A DNA stretch of 64,000 nucleotides. Source: Sipunculus nudus. Taxonomy: Eukaryota; Annelida; Sipuncula; Golfingiida; Sipunculidae. The stretch is taken from assembly GCA_026874595.1 (NCBI GenBank), contig CM049316.1:9104839-9168838 (forward strand). The letters are read 5' to 3'. Made by a program: the position numbers and the translations under genes. The notes under the pieces were generated by a model that was given only the letters and a program-made list of their open reading frames with translations, was not told the origin of the DNA and did no database searches. Shown in pieces: positions 49,163 through 62,469 of this stretch; the stretch's first letter is position 1; each line of letters opens with the position of its first letter.

Positions 49163-50488
49163 AACAGCGAAATCTCGAGAGGACACAAGAGATTCGCTCT
49201 AATATATAACGATTGGTTTCATACTTGTCCATGTAAACATAATTAACGGGGATTGAATAATAAAGAAAGGAAAAAGAACATAATAATTATCATGACGTGT
49301 GGTAAAAAAATCACGACAATAGTTGCACAGGTAATACGACGTGTGGTGAAAAATATGATTATTTTTGCAATGGTAATATTTACCCAAACCTCCTTGCTAT
49401 GTGTAGCAGATTAGACAGAGCACTGACCGAAGAACAATTTGATACTCATCACTACAAAACTATACCACGGTTTTTTTTTCACGGGGTGTGACGTTATTTG
49501 CAGGTTCATACATATGTATACATATGCGCATAGAATTTCGTGGACCTCTGGCAGCTCAGGGTCAACAGAAAGTTGGAGGGACCGCGGGGCTCGAATTTCC
49601 TTGGGTGTGAACTTGGGGTTCAACAAACTTAGGATAAGGGAATCGAGGTAACTTTAGGAGACGTTCTGGTCCTATAAACGGCTGTTTAGCTGTTTAAGGG
49701 AGGTAAGTGTCTCACGGTTTCGTCCTCCGTCTGTGGAAACCGGGGTATCTGACAGGTTGTTGATAATACATTAACTATTAGAATTATATATATGTAAATG
49801 AAATATGGGAAAAAATAGTGTCAAGTAATGTCAACTGAAACTTGGGTCAAGATCCAGTTGAACTAAATCCTAGATATAAGTAGTATCCAGTAACTGGGGC
49901 ATTATTATTCATATACAAGACATATATTGGAATTATTTATTGATAAGTGAAAGAGCGATAAGACCCAGTAATGAACGAGAAGTGAGTGGTTAGAAGACGT
50001 TGACAGTTTGAGAAGTGGGCCTCTGACGTGGGACCGGTGAGTATGGTTCTGATAAGACGATACGGCCAGCCTGGAGAGCCACTCACAGAGGTGGAACTGT
50101 CAGCGTCTCATGAAAACGAGGCTCTGTGGCCGTCTGGCCAGGCACTCTGACGTCATCTGTCCGCCTTTCGAGGCAGACGTCTGCAGAGCTAGTTCAACAG
50201 CACAGCATGACTAATTTCAAGTTTTATATCCTGTTTAGATGGATATACACCGGTGTTTGTATAAAGATAATGTCATGTACAACGTGAACCTTAATGAACC
50301 ACTAATTATAAAGTGCACGGGAATGTAGCAGTGTTAAACTGTGTCCACACAGAAATGTTAAATATGTAGGCCTGTCTAGGTATATAAATGAAAGGCAAAA
50401 ACGACCCTAGAATACAAAAATCTCCTTCGCCCTGCCAGGATAGTTGCCACTCGTGTTGTTCGAATTATTGATAATATCTTTTTTGATT
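49163..50488. other. Unassigned stretch
   Basis: ACGTGTGGT followed by AAAAAT is duplicated at 49,294 and 49,339. GAG|GTAAGT at 49,699 is an isolated donor-like word. A GC-richer block lies at 50,020-50,200. No gene is recognised. Confidence 0.4.
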
Positions 50489-50489
50489 G

Positions 50490-51025
50490 GTCGTTTTAGT
50501 TCAGATGACTGAACTGAAAGTCATCTAAGCTATAGTGATCAGTCTTTGATCGTCGTCCGTCTGTCAGCTAACCATGCACAAATTGTAACCGCTGGACATG
50601 GAATCTTCTAACTTGACGATCCAGGGAGGTCCATGAAAAATCACCTTGGAAACCTGAAATTAGATCTCTGTTACCCATATCCTCCGAGCTATATTGCTCA
50701 GAATTATCCCCAGAATGATTTTAAAAATGATACAAAGCTCCAGTATATGAAAAATTAATGCTTTGATCAAAATTATTCTTCGCATCCATATACATCATGG
50801 AGTGTTTCATCAGTTCCTGCAGACTGGTGGCGCCACCTGGATTGTTTAAATTATTACGCATTTTTTCTCAAATTTTGAGGCCTTCATAGATGCGGTTGTC
50901 CCTAAAGAGGGAACAAATCATAACCATTGGATCTCGAATCTTCTACATTGACATCTAGGAAGGTCCATGAAAAATCTCCATGGAAATCTGAAATTAGGTC
51001 TCTAACCCATATCCTCCGAGCCTTG
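50490..51025 (-). mobile_element. Relative of the 3-5 kb inserted element, minus orientation
   Basis: The left edge is a hairpin (AGTTCAGATGACT ... AGTCATCTAAGCT, 50,498-50,531) that is the reverse-complement counterpart of 4,497-4,525. Two core units follow, each with GGTCCATGAAAAAT (50,628 and 50,961, period 333 bp), a CCTGAAATTAGATCTCTG or CTGAAATTAGGTCTCT block and a CCCATATCCTCCGAGC block. The TCAGATTTCCA/TTCAGGTTTCC counterpart is seen in units at 3.2-4.9 kb. No coding capacity is seen. Confidence 0.7.
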
Positions 51026-51029
51026 TAAA

Positions 51030-54000
51030 TTTACATGCTCTAAGTGCACCCTTGAAATAAAACCCTAGGCGGCTATAAAGATTTCAACATGCACCTTGTA
51101 ATACTAGTGAGAAAATTTGCTTGTTATAAGGAGTTTCTGTTGCACAAAGAATAGAAACGATAATTTATTATTGTGATGTTTATGAATAGTAAAAACATAA
51201 GATGCTGCACAACATTTTTTTTCATTGGTTTATAATACGTGCACAGAGGGCAGCCTTGGTACGATATCTACCTGTACAAAAAATGTACATTTAAACGTGC
51301 ATGTGTGCACCTTCTATTTCGTTTCCTTTTCTAATGTGATGAAAAAGTCGTAAATGTTGTAACCTGTTTTGTCATATTTTGGATTATTTGTCTCATACAA
51401 AAGCAAGGTAAGGCATTATTTTTCACGCTGGCAGTCGGCGGAATAGCTCCTGCACCCTTTGGACCAGAAAGGTTTATACTGCTTCATTTTTTTGAAAAAT
51501 GATCACTGAAAAACATGCGGACACGGGTACTGGGACGTTCCACCAACCCTGTCCACCTGTTAGGGGTTTTTTTTTTCTGGGTTTTTTTTTGTTATTTTTT
51601 TTTGCAAGTCAAAAAACGCTAAAACCTTTGGCCGTAGGACTGAAAGGAAAAAAATATATACTCGACTATTTTGGAAAAAAATAGCTTACCTTTTGTCATT
51701 TTTCTGTTAACAATTTAAAACCAAATATATGAGAAAAGGGTCTTTTTGATAGTAACATCTTACCGCCAATCTTTGAAATGTAGAACAGCCGATTCCGAAA
51801 CTAGTTTCCGATGAATACACAGACGAAAACACCACACACACGTTTTTCATGCATGCATAACGTTTCTACTTCGTTTTCCTAAGAATGTCTGCATAGAAAC
51901 ACAATAAGAGTGTCTGATATAGACTGCAAAAATATGTGGTTTCACGTAATTTCAGTGACCGTGTAGTGAAGTTTCAGTGTAAGGGCAAAGAGGAATGTAA
52001 TTCTATCTTTGATCAAATCTGGATAAAAAAGAAATAAATATGACAGTAACCCGACTGAAAGCCATGGATATCAACTGTCGAAATTTAATACTTATTAAAA
52101 ATCCAAGCAAAGTTCACTTTAATTACAGTCTGGCGTCAACACACATGATAAACGAATGATGCGGGAAAAATAACATATGTTAAGCTATAGAAATTTAAAA
52201 ATTTAAATTTGAAATTCTGGCATCGGTAAATTAAGATTTTAAGCAGGTGTAGTTGGATGCATGTTAACCTGATTACACGTAACTTAAAACAACTTTGTCT
52301 TAAAGCAAGTCCTTTTTTTTTTAAACAGCATGGTACAAATCAGTGCATGAAACAGGTTCAGAACGAAGTTTAAATCAGTTTTCGTGTTCATGCAATGTAT
52401 GCTAAAGGTTAAAAATGTCCGTGTAACACTTTCATTTATATGTATTACTCAAAAGAAAAAGTGTGGCTTTTACAGACCTTTTCAAAACCAGTTGCCCCGA
52501 ATCTAGCATACTTTTCTTGATGTTGTCCATTAATTTCAGTCAACATGTTTTTTATTATATTATATTATATATATGTGTGTGTATATATTTAATTATATAA
52601 AAAAAATTACCTGCCGCAGTCCCACAACGTTCTTCATATAGTTGGGTCCTCCAGAGGAATGATTAAATGCTTGTTTTAAAATGATTAAATAACGACAGTT
52701 TTTTAACCATTTACTGTAGACTTCAAAGTCATCTAAAAGGAAATGGGATTTATAATAACATGCTGCGTTGTCCAATCACTGAGCGCTTTGGCCATAAGTA
52801 TTTCCAATGAATTCCAAATTCTGTAAAATTTGAATGTTATCCACATATTAAACACATCATATATGGTGGAAATTTAATTTCCTGGGTTTAAAATAACGTA
52901 AATGAAAGATTGATAAAGACAGTATACCTCACTTGAAAAAAGAGGAAATCTCAATAGAAATTTTATAAATGAAGTCAGTGTTATGTTTAAGAAATCACTC
53001 TTGGACTATACATAAAAGCCAGTTACAAGAAGCGGGTGCTTCAAGGGTTATATTCCCGTGTGCAAAACGGTGAAATCTCTATATAAGAACCTCAGAGAGA
53101 CACCCTGATGTCTGATGGCTTCTGGGCTATTTCTGGACTGTTCAATGGGAAATCCAGAAATCCACTGAAGTTGAACAATGTGTATTCCTGATTGAAACAC
53201 TTGTTTCTTGTAATAATCTACGTTTCATCACATCTTATATATTTTAGAAATTAATGGCAGATATTGAAATCATGAAAGATACTCTTAAATAATCAGATGT
53301 TTAATCACGTGGAAATGTTAACCGCAACGGAATCTGCAAACGGTATATCTCACCTTCAGAGCCTGTAATTTGATAGGCATCCTGAGTTCTATCATACTTT
53401 ATTATGTATCATGATAAGGAAACAACATTTTCCCAGAGTTCCCGGTACAGTTTTGATATTTCTCTGACAAAAGTACAAGCGGACGATGGTCCATTACTTC
53501 GGAGCGTGAGATATAATGTAACGGAAGTCTATCATATTTCACTGACTGTCGCAGAGAATGTTCGCACAAAGTCCACCCCTCAGCACTTCTGCTGTCGGTT
53601 AGTGTGCCTCTGTCTCATCTATCCCGATCACATTAAAGCACTGGTGATACATCAAGCGAGAAGTAGACGGGTTTAAATTCCGTCTGTCTCAGCCACGATT
53701 GTTAATCATTCTTGAAAGCTCGGTTTACAAGAGATTTCACGTGATTTAGCGCTTTCTCTGTGTAGTTTATTCGCAATTAGTATCATATGTAACCATCATC
53801 TATAACTGCGAATAACTAAGTATATGCATATATATAGCCACTGTTTCAAGTTACCCTCCTATAGAGTTTGCCAATATTAGCATTAAATCATCATAATACC
53901 TTTCGCGATTCCGGGTATAATGTTTTATTATTGTAATAGATTTTAACAAAATATTTTTACATCAGATTTTGTTATTACAGTAAATTCTATACTTTACAAT

Positions 54001-57000
54001 ATGTTTTCGTATAATATTTAGATCATTTGATGAAAAATAAGGTATGGCTAAAAATAACTTTTCAGAAACGTATTTAGGTATACATAAACGTCCCTAAACC
54101 TTTATCCAGTATGCTAAATGCCCACAGTGTCACACACACGCATACAGCTGTGAATAACCACATTTCCAAGTTTCTGTCCTTTCTATATTTAAGGTTTTTT
54201 TTAAATATTCAAATGCAGACAAGAAAACATCGGGATCAGAAGAAATAAAGATTTAATAAAAGATCGGAGTTATCAGTCATAACGAGTAAAAAAGGCAGTT
54301 TCAATAGACTGGCTCTATTCTACCCTGGTGTACCATGTGAAACCCTGTGTTGCCACACTGCGCAGAATCGGACTCACAAGGGCTGGTTAGAGTTGTGGAC
54401 GTCAAAATATGCCACCCACAATACACTGGGACGTCTAAATACACCACACTGCCTAACTGGAAGAGGTTCGTTTTGAGTAGAAACTGCCGCTAGGGTTTTG
54501 CATTGTCTGCTTATAATTTCTTAATTAATAAGGTGACAGGGTCATAATAATATTCATGAGAAAAAGCAGTTAATGGATGGTTGTTGTCAATAATATATGC
54601 ATTATTAAAACGATAATTTGTTTTAATTTTTAGAGTTGTTAAACATAATCTCAACTAAAATAACATTATTGGTTATCTACTCTGTAATATGTTGTAAAAA
54701 AAAAACAAATGGTGTCCTAAATGCTTGTTTTGGACTGATTGGAAGTTTAGTTTCACTGCATGTGGGCCAGCACTGTTGAAAAACAAATGCAATTAGCCCC
54801 TTTGCTTACACCTGTTAGCTAAAAAAATGACCGAAGTCGGGGATAGGAAAATTGTATATCAGAATTTATAGTTGTAAAGTTGTGTTAAAGCGACTTCAGG
54901 ACTTTAACCGATGTTACAAATGAAGTTATATCAGCCTATATATTCTCTTTGCATAAATATTCCTCCGTAGGAAAATCCCGTTTTCTATTCTGACCTTTCA
55001 GATGAAGTTCCTTACATGGTTGAGAGACAGAAGACATTATCGTGACTGTTAGGAAGCCCAAATATCTTACTACATCCGATCGTGACTTTAGCATCACTTC
55101 ATGTCAAAATAGAGTATTATTATCACAAAGCTTACATTTTGTGAAAAAGTATTTTGGACCGTCCGAAATACGGACCGCTCATTAATATATGGTTATATTT
55201 CATAATTAGTCAAATACAGCGCCACCTATGGGCCGTTCCCTTTAAGACGAAGGACATAGGCTCCATGTTTACATATATGGTCTTCAGATATATTTAGAAT
55301 TCATTGACACTTTTGAAAATAATTACTATGTAATCATTCGTATAACTGATGTGATAGTTTTCATTACTGCTGTGCTCAGCTGAATAAGGATAAAGATAAA
55401 GGGACCGTCCACCTATAAGGAGATTAAAAGATAATAATAAAAAAAACAATCGGCAGCTTTCATGAACATCATTTAATTTAATACATTCTGTGTGCGGCAG
55501 GAATCAAGCACTATCAAAATAGCGGATCGAATGAAGCGTTTAATTGTTTTAATACCGAGCAAAATTAATATACAGGCGTGAACCGATATTCTGTTTACTG
55601 AAACCTATCTCCTTAATAGGTTTGTATGGTTCTTTATAAAGCGGCACACCTGGGAATAAGGTTTGATAACGAGGGATATTTACACGGGGACATTAAATGT
55701 AAATGCGACTCATAAACCTTTCCACTCATACAAACAGGCACTCAGCCAAGATTAAGGTGGGCACTAGCGCAGATGTTATTCTATTAATATAATGTTTACT
55801 CGGAAATGTCGCCGACGTTGGATGGGTAAGAGAGACGGATGTCCAGCTGGCGGAGTAACCATCTCACAAGTCGCCCTCTAGGGGGCCCTGTACGAGGTGT
55901 CCGGGAGACAGCCGGCTGAATTACTGCCCGACCGACGGCGGGATAAGCTTATTCTGAATTGATTGGACTGCCGTCCGAGACCACTCGTTTATATTAATTG
56001 CTGCTTTTGCCGTGCACTTTGACAGGAACAATCTGGCAAGCCATGAAGAGATTTATTTATTGGTGATTGTACCCACTAAGGGCTGTGCTATCACATGTGA
56101 TCAGCTAACTAGTTACTGACAGCTCCTTAATAGCATGATCTTAAAAAAATCTTATCGGACAACAGCATCTGAGATGATATGTCTGTTGGCTGACCCTGAT
56201 AAGCACATGCGGTCAGGTCGAGAGCTATGAGAGAACGAGAGATGAAATCAGAAAACATATCAGACTACAATGAGAGGGGTAGTTAATAAGTTAAAGAGAG
56301 ACCCTTTCACACACAATTAAGGCGTAATTATTAGTTTTCCTGAACTGAAATTGACCACAAGTCAATAAATCAAGTTCCCTTATTTTACCAGATTAAATTT
56401 AAATTAAATTTAGTCAATTTCAGTCACATAAGCGTTCGACACAGGGTTATGATATAGTTGACCTCAATTCACTCTCAAATCAGTAAATTCTGCATGGACA
56501 GTAAAAGTAAAACACACAATTTCCATGTAAATGCACGGACCGTGTTCATTTCTAATTGACCTAACCCAAACACATACATTTATTGGGATCCATGGGGACA
56601 TTGGTGCTCTTTCTTACAATGTTCTATTTACCTAAGTCACAAATCAAAAAGGTAATTTCTGTAAGCGGAACATAATTGTCCACTAATTTCACAATATGAT
56701 GAATAAAATCCATTCACGGTCATTAGTAGATTAATCCAAGGGGACAAGTTAAAGTTTCGTAAAATTTAGCACAACTTTATTATGTATACTCTTAATGCAA
56801 ATGTAATTTACAAAGATAAACGACAGAGAAACTTTTGTGAAAATGTTTTCTAATAATTTTATCGTTTTCACTACAGCATTCATGTAGTTGAATTATATAT
56901 ACTGCATACAGTAGGGGACTTATAGATGAAATGAAACATTTGCGATATTGCCAAAGTTTCTCCGCCAATCTTCACAGCTCATCGGCTGCATGGACACGGA

Positions 57001-57887
57001 ACCATACTGTGAGGACCTTTATCCCTGACTCTTTATACAACTACTTAAGTCATTTGTCACATGTGTATTGAGTGATATATGGATATATCTGATTAACTGT
57101 TTAATTTGTTTAACTGTTTCATGAGAAAAGTAATATTAGTTTGACTCTAACTGATAGCTGCTTTACCTTAAAAGGTATTGTTTGATAATTATAGATTGAG
57201 TAAATCCATAAAACCTAGTCTTTTACCTCTAAAGACCGCCTTTTACGAGACATTTTACGCGAAAATATGACAACAGCTGACCATGTTATTTTGGGGGATA
57301 TAAAATATTTTGTATGATATCCTGTACATAGTTATAGTAGCTGGCATATTTAGGGATATTAATTATGTCATATTTAACAAAGGGTATCCAAGGCAACAAA
57401 ATGCTTCCTCATGGAAACAATTAGCAGGCAATCGCGCCTTACGGTTTCAGGCCTATAACTAATACGCGCATGCACGCCGTTTTACGACCTTAAGGTCAGG
57501 TTAACGTAATATATACACGTTGCGATGTAATGTGCATGGGAAATCGACCAGAACAGAGACTATAGGCTGTGATGTGATTGGCTGGTGCACAGTGTGACAT
57601 CACAGGCAAATTTTAGGAATGACTTAAATCTGGCAATACATGTTTTTATTCTTCCCTGAAAGTTTGGGGCCTGAAAATGTCAGAAATACTAAGCTTTTGA
57701 TTGGATCTAGAATTTACAGTCACATGGGATTTCCCTGTGTGCGACGTCACTGCCAAGTATAGACAGTGCTCATGCCAGTAGTTTTTGAACAAATCACATA
57801 ACTTCATGTTTTTTTTTTTGTGGAAAATAAATAGAAAAATGTTTATCCTCCAGGAACTGCATTGGTTTATTTTATGTAAAATCTATA
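51030..57887. other. Long unassigned AT-rich stretch
   Basis: T-rich runs lie at 51,564-51,603 and an AT-rich run at 52,548-52,590. A GC-richer block at 55,800-56,010 contains CGCCCTCTAGGGGGCCC, and AGCGCCACCTATGGG lies at 55,219. The frames at 51,499-51,684, 52,593-52,775 and 53,404-53,676 are not recognised. No tandem array or RNA gene was found. Confidence 0.4.
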
Positions 57888-58101
57888 TTAATATTTTTTT
57901 ACATAGGCAACTGTCATATATTATAAAATAATGAGATTTTGAATACGTTTGCTTGACCTTAATATTTTTTTTCATAGGCAATTGTGTTATATGATAATAT
58001 AATAAGATTTGGAATACGTTTGCTTGACCTTAATATTTTTTCTCAAAGGCAAACGTGTTATATGATAATATTATAAGATATTGGAACACGTTTTCTTGAC
58101 C
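57888..58101. repeat. Triplicated 71/72-bp unit
   Basis: Units at 57,888-57,958, 57,959-58,029 and 58,030-58,101 each run from TTAATATTTTTT through CATAGGCAA, TATATGATAATAT (or a variant), a GATTT block and GAATACGTTTGCTTGACC (or a variant). Units two and three are closest to each other. Confidence 0.92.
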
Positions 58102-58104
58102 TTT

Positions 58105-61100
58105 ATGCAAGAAATACAAAAACATGCGCAGTAAGTCAGTCCCGAACAGATCCTGATCTGTCGGTTTCTTTTGTGGATGGACATTTTCCATTCTCTTTAA
58201 AGCGTATAATATATTTTAGATGGTTCGAAGATTTACTCATTTGGGGAAGGTATTTGCTATGACCTGCAGGCTGGCCAAAAATAAATAAATACTGTCCAAG
58301 CATTGTGACGGAAAAATTGTGAGAATTAATGATGTTCGTGTGTTAATGGCCAGGTTGACGTTGCCGCAGACAGTATGACGGCGCAGATAGAAGGACCACT
58401 GGCTGAAGTCAGACTCAAAAGACGACACTAGTGATAAAAAGTAGCAGGATGGTGAATGCAGATCTATAGTAAAAGATATATCTGGGGAGGTTGCATATAA
58501 CTCCCATAACTTTCTCCTGAATGAGTGTTTCCAGAAAATTAACTAAAAAACACCCGACTCGTTTTGTCAGTTTCAGTAATATCACAGGGGTAGTTAGTTC
58601 CCGGATCATTGTTATAGTATATATCTGAATTTGAAAAAGCAGTTATCCTTTACCATTGCCGCGATGTCAGGTTTGTAAATGACACGCATAGACTTGCAAA
58701 ATGGTTCGAGCGCTTCTATAGTCGACATCATAATGCGTCAGTTTTTCTGCCTATACGTTGTTTATGATTATGAATTATTGTGTACGATTTATGTATTATA
58801 TGTGTGTATACATTTAAATCTTATGTGCATTTCCCATTCAGTTTTGACAAAAGTAATTATGTAAAATAGAGTTATAATTTCTACATGCGACTGTCGACAT
58901 TTGCGTTTTATACTGTACGCAAAATGGCAACCCCAATGAACAGTCGATTTATTTGCAAGATCAGGTTGTTATATAAGAGCATGCTACAGAAATGTGCTTT
59001 GTGGATAGTTTCAAGGAGCGATTTTGGTAACCATTCGTCGTAGTAGAAGCCAAATAAATGCCCCCGGATGGCCATGCCCTCGCCCGGAGATTATAGTAAT
59101 CTAGGATGTTGAAACATTGAGATCTCTCTATTCGTCAAACAGTCAGTAGTTGCTCAGTTTTTTTTTAGCAGCGATGGAGATGGAAGTCAGGGTACGAACA
59201 ATTTAACGGCCATTTTCATTGACTGTAAGTTAAGAAGTAAAATTGTCTTTATTTTGTGCGTTTCAGGAACTTCTAAACAGCACCATGCACGGCTATAACA
59301 TACAAATACGAATTACCTGTTTTTTTTACCATTTTTGTTAAGTTTTACGACTAAAGCATATGAAGAACTGATTCTAGGTTTATTTCCTTAAGAATACGTT
59401 TCTGTAGGATTCTATTGGAAATAAGAATCCCTTGAATATATATAACCCCGTAGGTATCCTCAAAATTGACTTTGAGATTTTTTTACTTTCTGCAGTATAT
59501 CTGTAACTTGGATGTATAGTAGTACAGGGTTGTGTGGGAGTTGGGTTCATGTTATACAGACCCCTATCCGCTTTCGTGTATCTATTTATCTTATGTAACA
59601 AGACCTGTCACACCTGTTAGGCCAAAGTGCCGTTAAAAACAAGTTTAATGATACCTAAAGGAGAAAATACACCATAAGATGCGTGCGTCGGGTTGTACCA
59701 GCTCACCTCGGGTTTAAGTAGGGTACTAGTTGGATAGTAAAAGTGTCTTCTGTGACATCAGTAGACGGGTTGCCGAGACGGCTAAAGCCTCCAGCTATCA
59801 ATGACGATTATCGCACCAGAAAAAGCTGGTCTGAACAAGAGATCTGGTCCGGGCATGGACTTTCACTATGTATAGGTGTATATTTATAGTACTTTAATAT
59901 CGGCAGCGTCTGCCGTGGTTTCCTGTGCGTGCTCCATGTCTGTGGTGGTTATATACCATCCAGGCGTCATTATGTAGCATCTTTGGTTGTCATATTGATC
60001 AGAATTCGCCCTGGGCTATCTTTAATGAGGTGCCTTATATATCTGGCCTTTAAGCAAACTGTCATTCAGTGGCGTCGTTTGTGCTGTTGGTGTACATGAT
60101 CATATAACATCCCTTGCAGTCATTGAAAAAAAATCTAGGGGTTGTGCACTACACAAGGAAAAAAACACAGTACACTCATTCACATGCTTTTTCAATGGTT
60201 TTTGGTTCCATTCATTCATGGCCCGGTATATTGGATATCTAATGGTTTAATTTCATGTGTGCGTGTTTAATAAATATTGCAATATTGAAGAATTCATAAT
60301 CTTTCCACCAGTTAGAAAAGACTGAGCGGATCGTCCTGAAATCCGGCATGTTAACATCATATACGGTGATTTTTCTTAAAACCTGGCTGGGTAGCGAAGT
60401 TTTCAAAAATGTCTGTTCGGGATTGTCATATATAATCTTGGTTGGACGGTAGTGACACCTTTATTTACAGCATCAATTTGCGATTAGTTTGTTTACGATC
60501 ACATGTATACTGCATGCCGTCTCTTGACGATCCCATTTTATCTAGGGTTATTTCCACATGGATAGTGCCTAGCTGAAGGTAAAACCGATTAACATTATGA
60601 AAACACAGTGATAATTCATGGTAGATGAGAACTCCTGTGTACTTTTAAACAGATTAAAAAAAATTATTTCACAGATACAAAATTGCCTCACGAAGCAATT
60701 TTCCGTACCAAGAACCAATTTTGAGGTGAACAATCAAATGGAGGCAATCAAGCTCTGAAAAGAGTTTTTAACAAATATGTCTCTATCACAGAAAAGTGAT
60801 TTGGTACAAGGTTTTAGAGATTTGCATACTCTTTTTTCGCTTAAAGATATCATTAACATCTATACACTAAATGCTTGCCCCTTTTAAATAATGCTGATTA
60901 CAGTCATTTTGTGAGAAACGCACTTTATACCACGAACCTTCAATTACTTATAATCTACTAGGGTTTGAGTGAAGCATCTAACAAACCACAGGTTATTTGT
61001 GATTCTAGTAAAGCGTAATGCCCAACATCACTGAGAGTATTCCAACACACAGATAAAGAAATTACGTTTCGGGCATCGTAAACTTCTATTTGGAACACAG

Positions 61101-61284
61101 TAGTCTGGGCTCTCCAAATCGACCTGCCACTTCCCCTCTGTCTGTGTCTCATAACGGTATAATTGAATCCATCCATCTTCCTTCATGTACGTGCTCACTA
61201 GATACTAGACGCTCCCTCTCCAGGAAGACTTATTTTATCAAGCAAGCCAAAACTGTAAACCGTATAACGGTTCAATAATCTGGT
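58105..61284. other. Unassigned stretch
   Basis: Frames at 58,237-58,609 (minus), 58,679-58,864 and 59,380-59,601 (minus) are unrecognised. A 72-codon minus frame at 60,958-61,176 ends shortly before the LINE and looks more protein-like than most, but matches no family I know. An AAAATTGC/GCAATTTT hairpin lies near 60,679-60,702. Confidence 0.4.
59766..59842 (+). ncRNA. tRNA-Leu/Ser-like A-box region (weak)
   Basis: GGTTGCCGAGACGGCTAAAG at about 59,768-59,787 resembles the D-arm of leucine or serine tRNAs. The anticodon arm and B box cannot be recognised, so this is at most a tRNA-derived fragment. It shares no further similarity with 49,090-49,162. Confidence 0.25.
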
Positions 61285-61289
61285 CCTAT

Positions 61290-62465
61290 CGTTACAAAGT
61301 GCAGGAGTACAGCAATTAAAACTGTTTCTAATGGAATGATTTTGAATCTGAACTGTTCGGTGCTAATAATGGTGTACGCCAAGGGGGTGTATTATCCCCC
61401 CCCCCTTCTGTTTAATATTTACATGGACGAGCTTTTAAAACGTCTCACAAATAAATGAATAGGATGTTATATTGGAAATTATTTTGCTGGTGCTGTTGGC
61501 TATGCGGACGATCCTACGCTCTTATGTCCGACTCGGACGGGGCTTCAACAGATGGTTTAAGAGTATGAATCGTATGCTGAAGAATTTGATATTTTATATA
61601 ACGCAAAGAAAACAAAATGTTTTTTTAACAGGGTGTATCCAGCTAGATCAGATAAGATCGTTTTAAATGGTGTTTCCCTAGAATGGCAGGATTCTGTACA
61701 GTACTTGGAGGATACAGTAACTTGGAACTTGTTAGATAAGAATGACGTCTTCGGTAAAAGAATAAAATTTATTGCAAGCTTTAACACCTTAACGGCGAAT
61801 TTCGGATGTCTGTCTAGCAAGGTTAAGAACAGGCTATTTCACTCTTATTGTTGTTTCTTTTACGGCTGTCAAACCTGGTTATTAAAGCATAAGTCAATAG
61901 ATCGGTTAAGTACATCATATAATAAGGCTCTGCGTCACCTATGGCACTTACCATATATATACTTCGCGCAAGAATATTGTACATGGATTGGCGGGCTCTC
62001 CGGCTCTGATAAATATAATCAGCTCACGCTTTATAAATTTATCTGAACATGCAGGATGTTGTAAGTGACTTTGTAAATTTTCTGACAAACAGAGCTCCTT
62101 ATACCTCAGTTGGTGTACTTGGAGGCAACTTGCGATATCTGGAAAGTCAGAAGCACAACCATGGGATACAACGCGACATTAGAAATATAAAGATACTTAA
62201 GAGACAGTTGATGATGGTAACAACATCCATTAATTTAGATTTACTGTCAGATTTGATAGAATGCAAAGATGGGATATGTACCTCACATTTGACCTCTGAT
62301 GAGGTTAAAACGCTAATTGATTTATTATCAACCGATTTTGTATGGACTGAACGTTCATATTTCTTTCCTTCTTTCTGTATATCTTTCATTTATTTCATAT
62401 TTCTTTTCATTGCATATAATGTACTGTACTTCATAATGTACTGTACTGAATAAAGATATATATTA
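61290..62465 (+). pseudogene. Decayed 5'-truncated LINE: C-terminal half of a non-LTR reverse transcriptase
   Basis: Reverse transcriptase copies element RNA into DNA at the insertion site. GVRQGGVLSP (from 61,371) is the motif preceding the catalytic region. YADD at 61,501-61,512 is the catalytic box, followed by NAKKTKC, SVQYLEDTVTW, FHSYCCFFYGCQTW and NKALRHLWHLPY, the order typical of Jockey/CR1/L2-type LINEs. Continuation in a different frame from about 62,040 gives LLSDLIECKDGI, an expected C-terminal segment. It is broken by a frame change at the C10 run (61,396-61,405), a TGA at 61,456, a TAA at 61,558 and a frameshift at 62,020-62,045. The endonuclease and N-terminal RT are missing. 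AATAAA at 62,449 fits a 3' end near 62,465. Clade assignment is uncertain. Confidence 0.88.
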
Positions 62466-62469
62466 TTAG

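Noticed and set aside
35534-55887. CTCF-like words at 35,534 (-), 36,114 (+), 55,220 (-) and 55,875 (+), forming two divergent pairs
   Set aside because: Each matches CCASYAGRKGGCR at only 10-11 of 13 positions. A rough count gives about twenty such 11/13 matches by chance in 64 kb on both strands, so the pattern is not significant without chromatin data.
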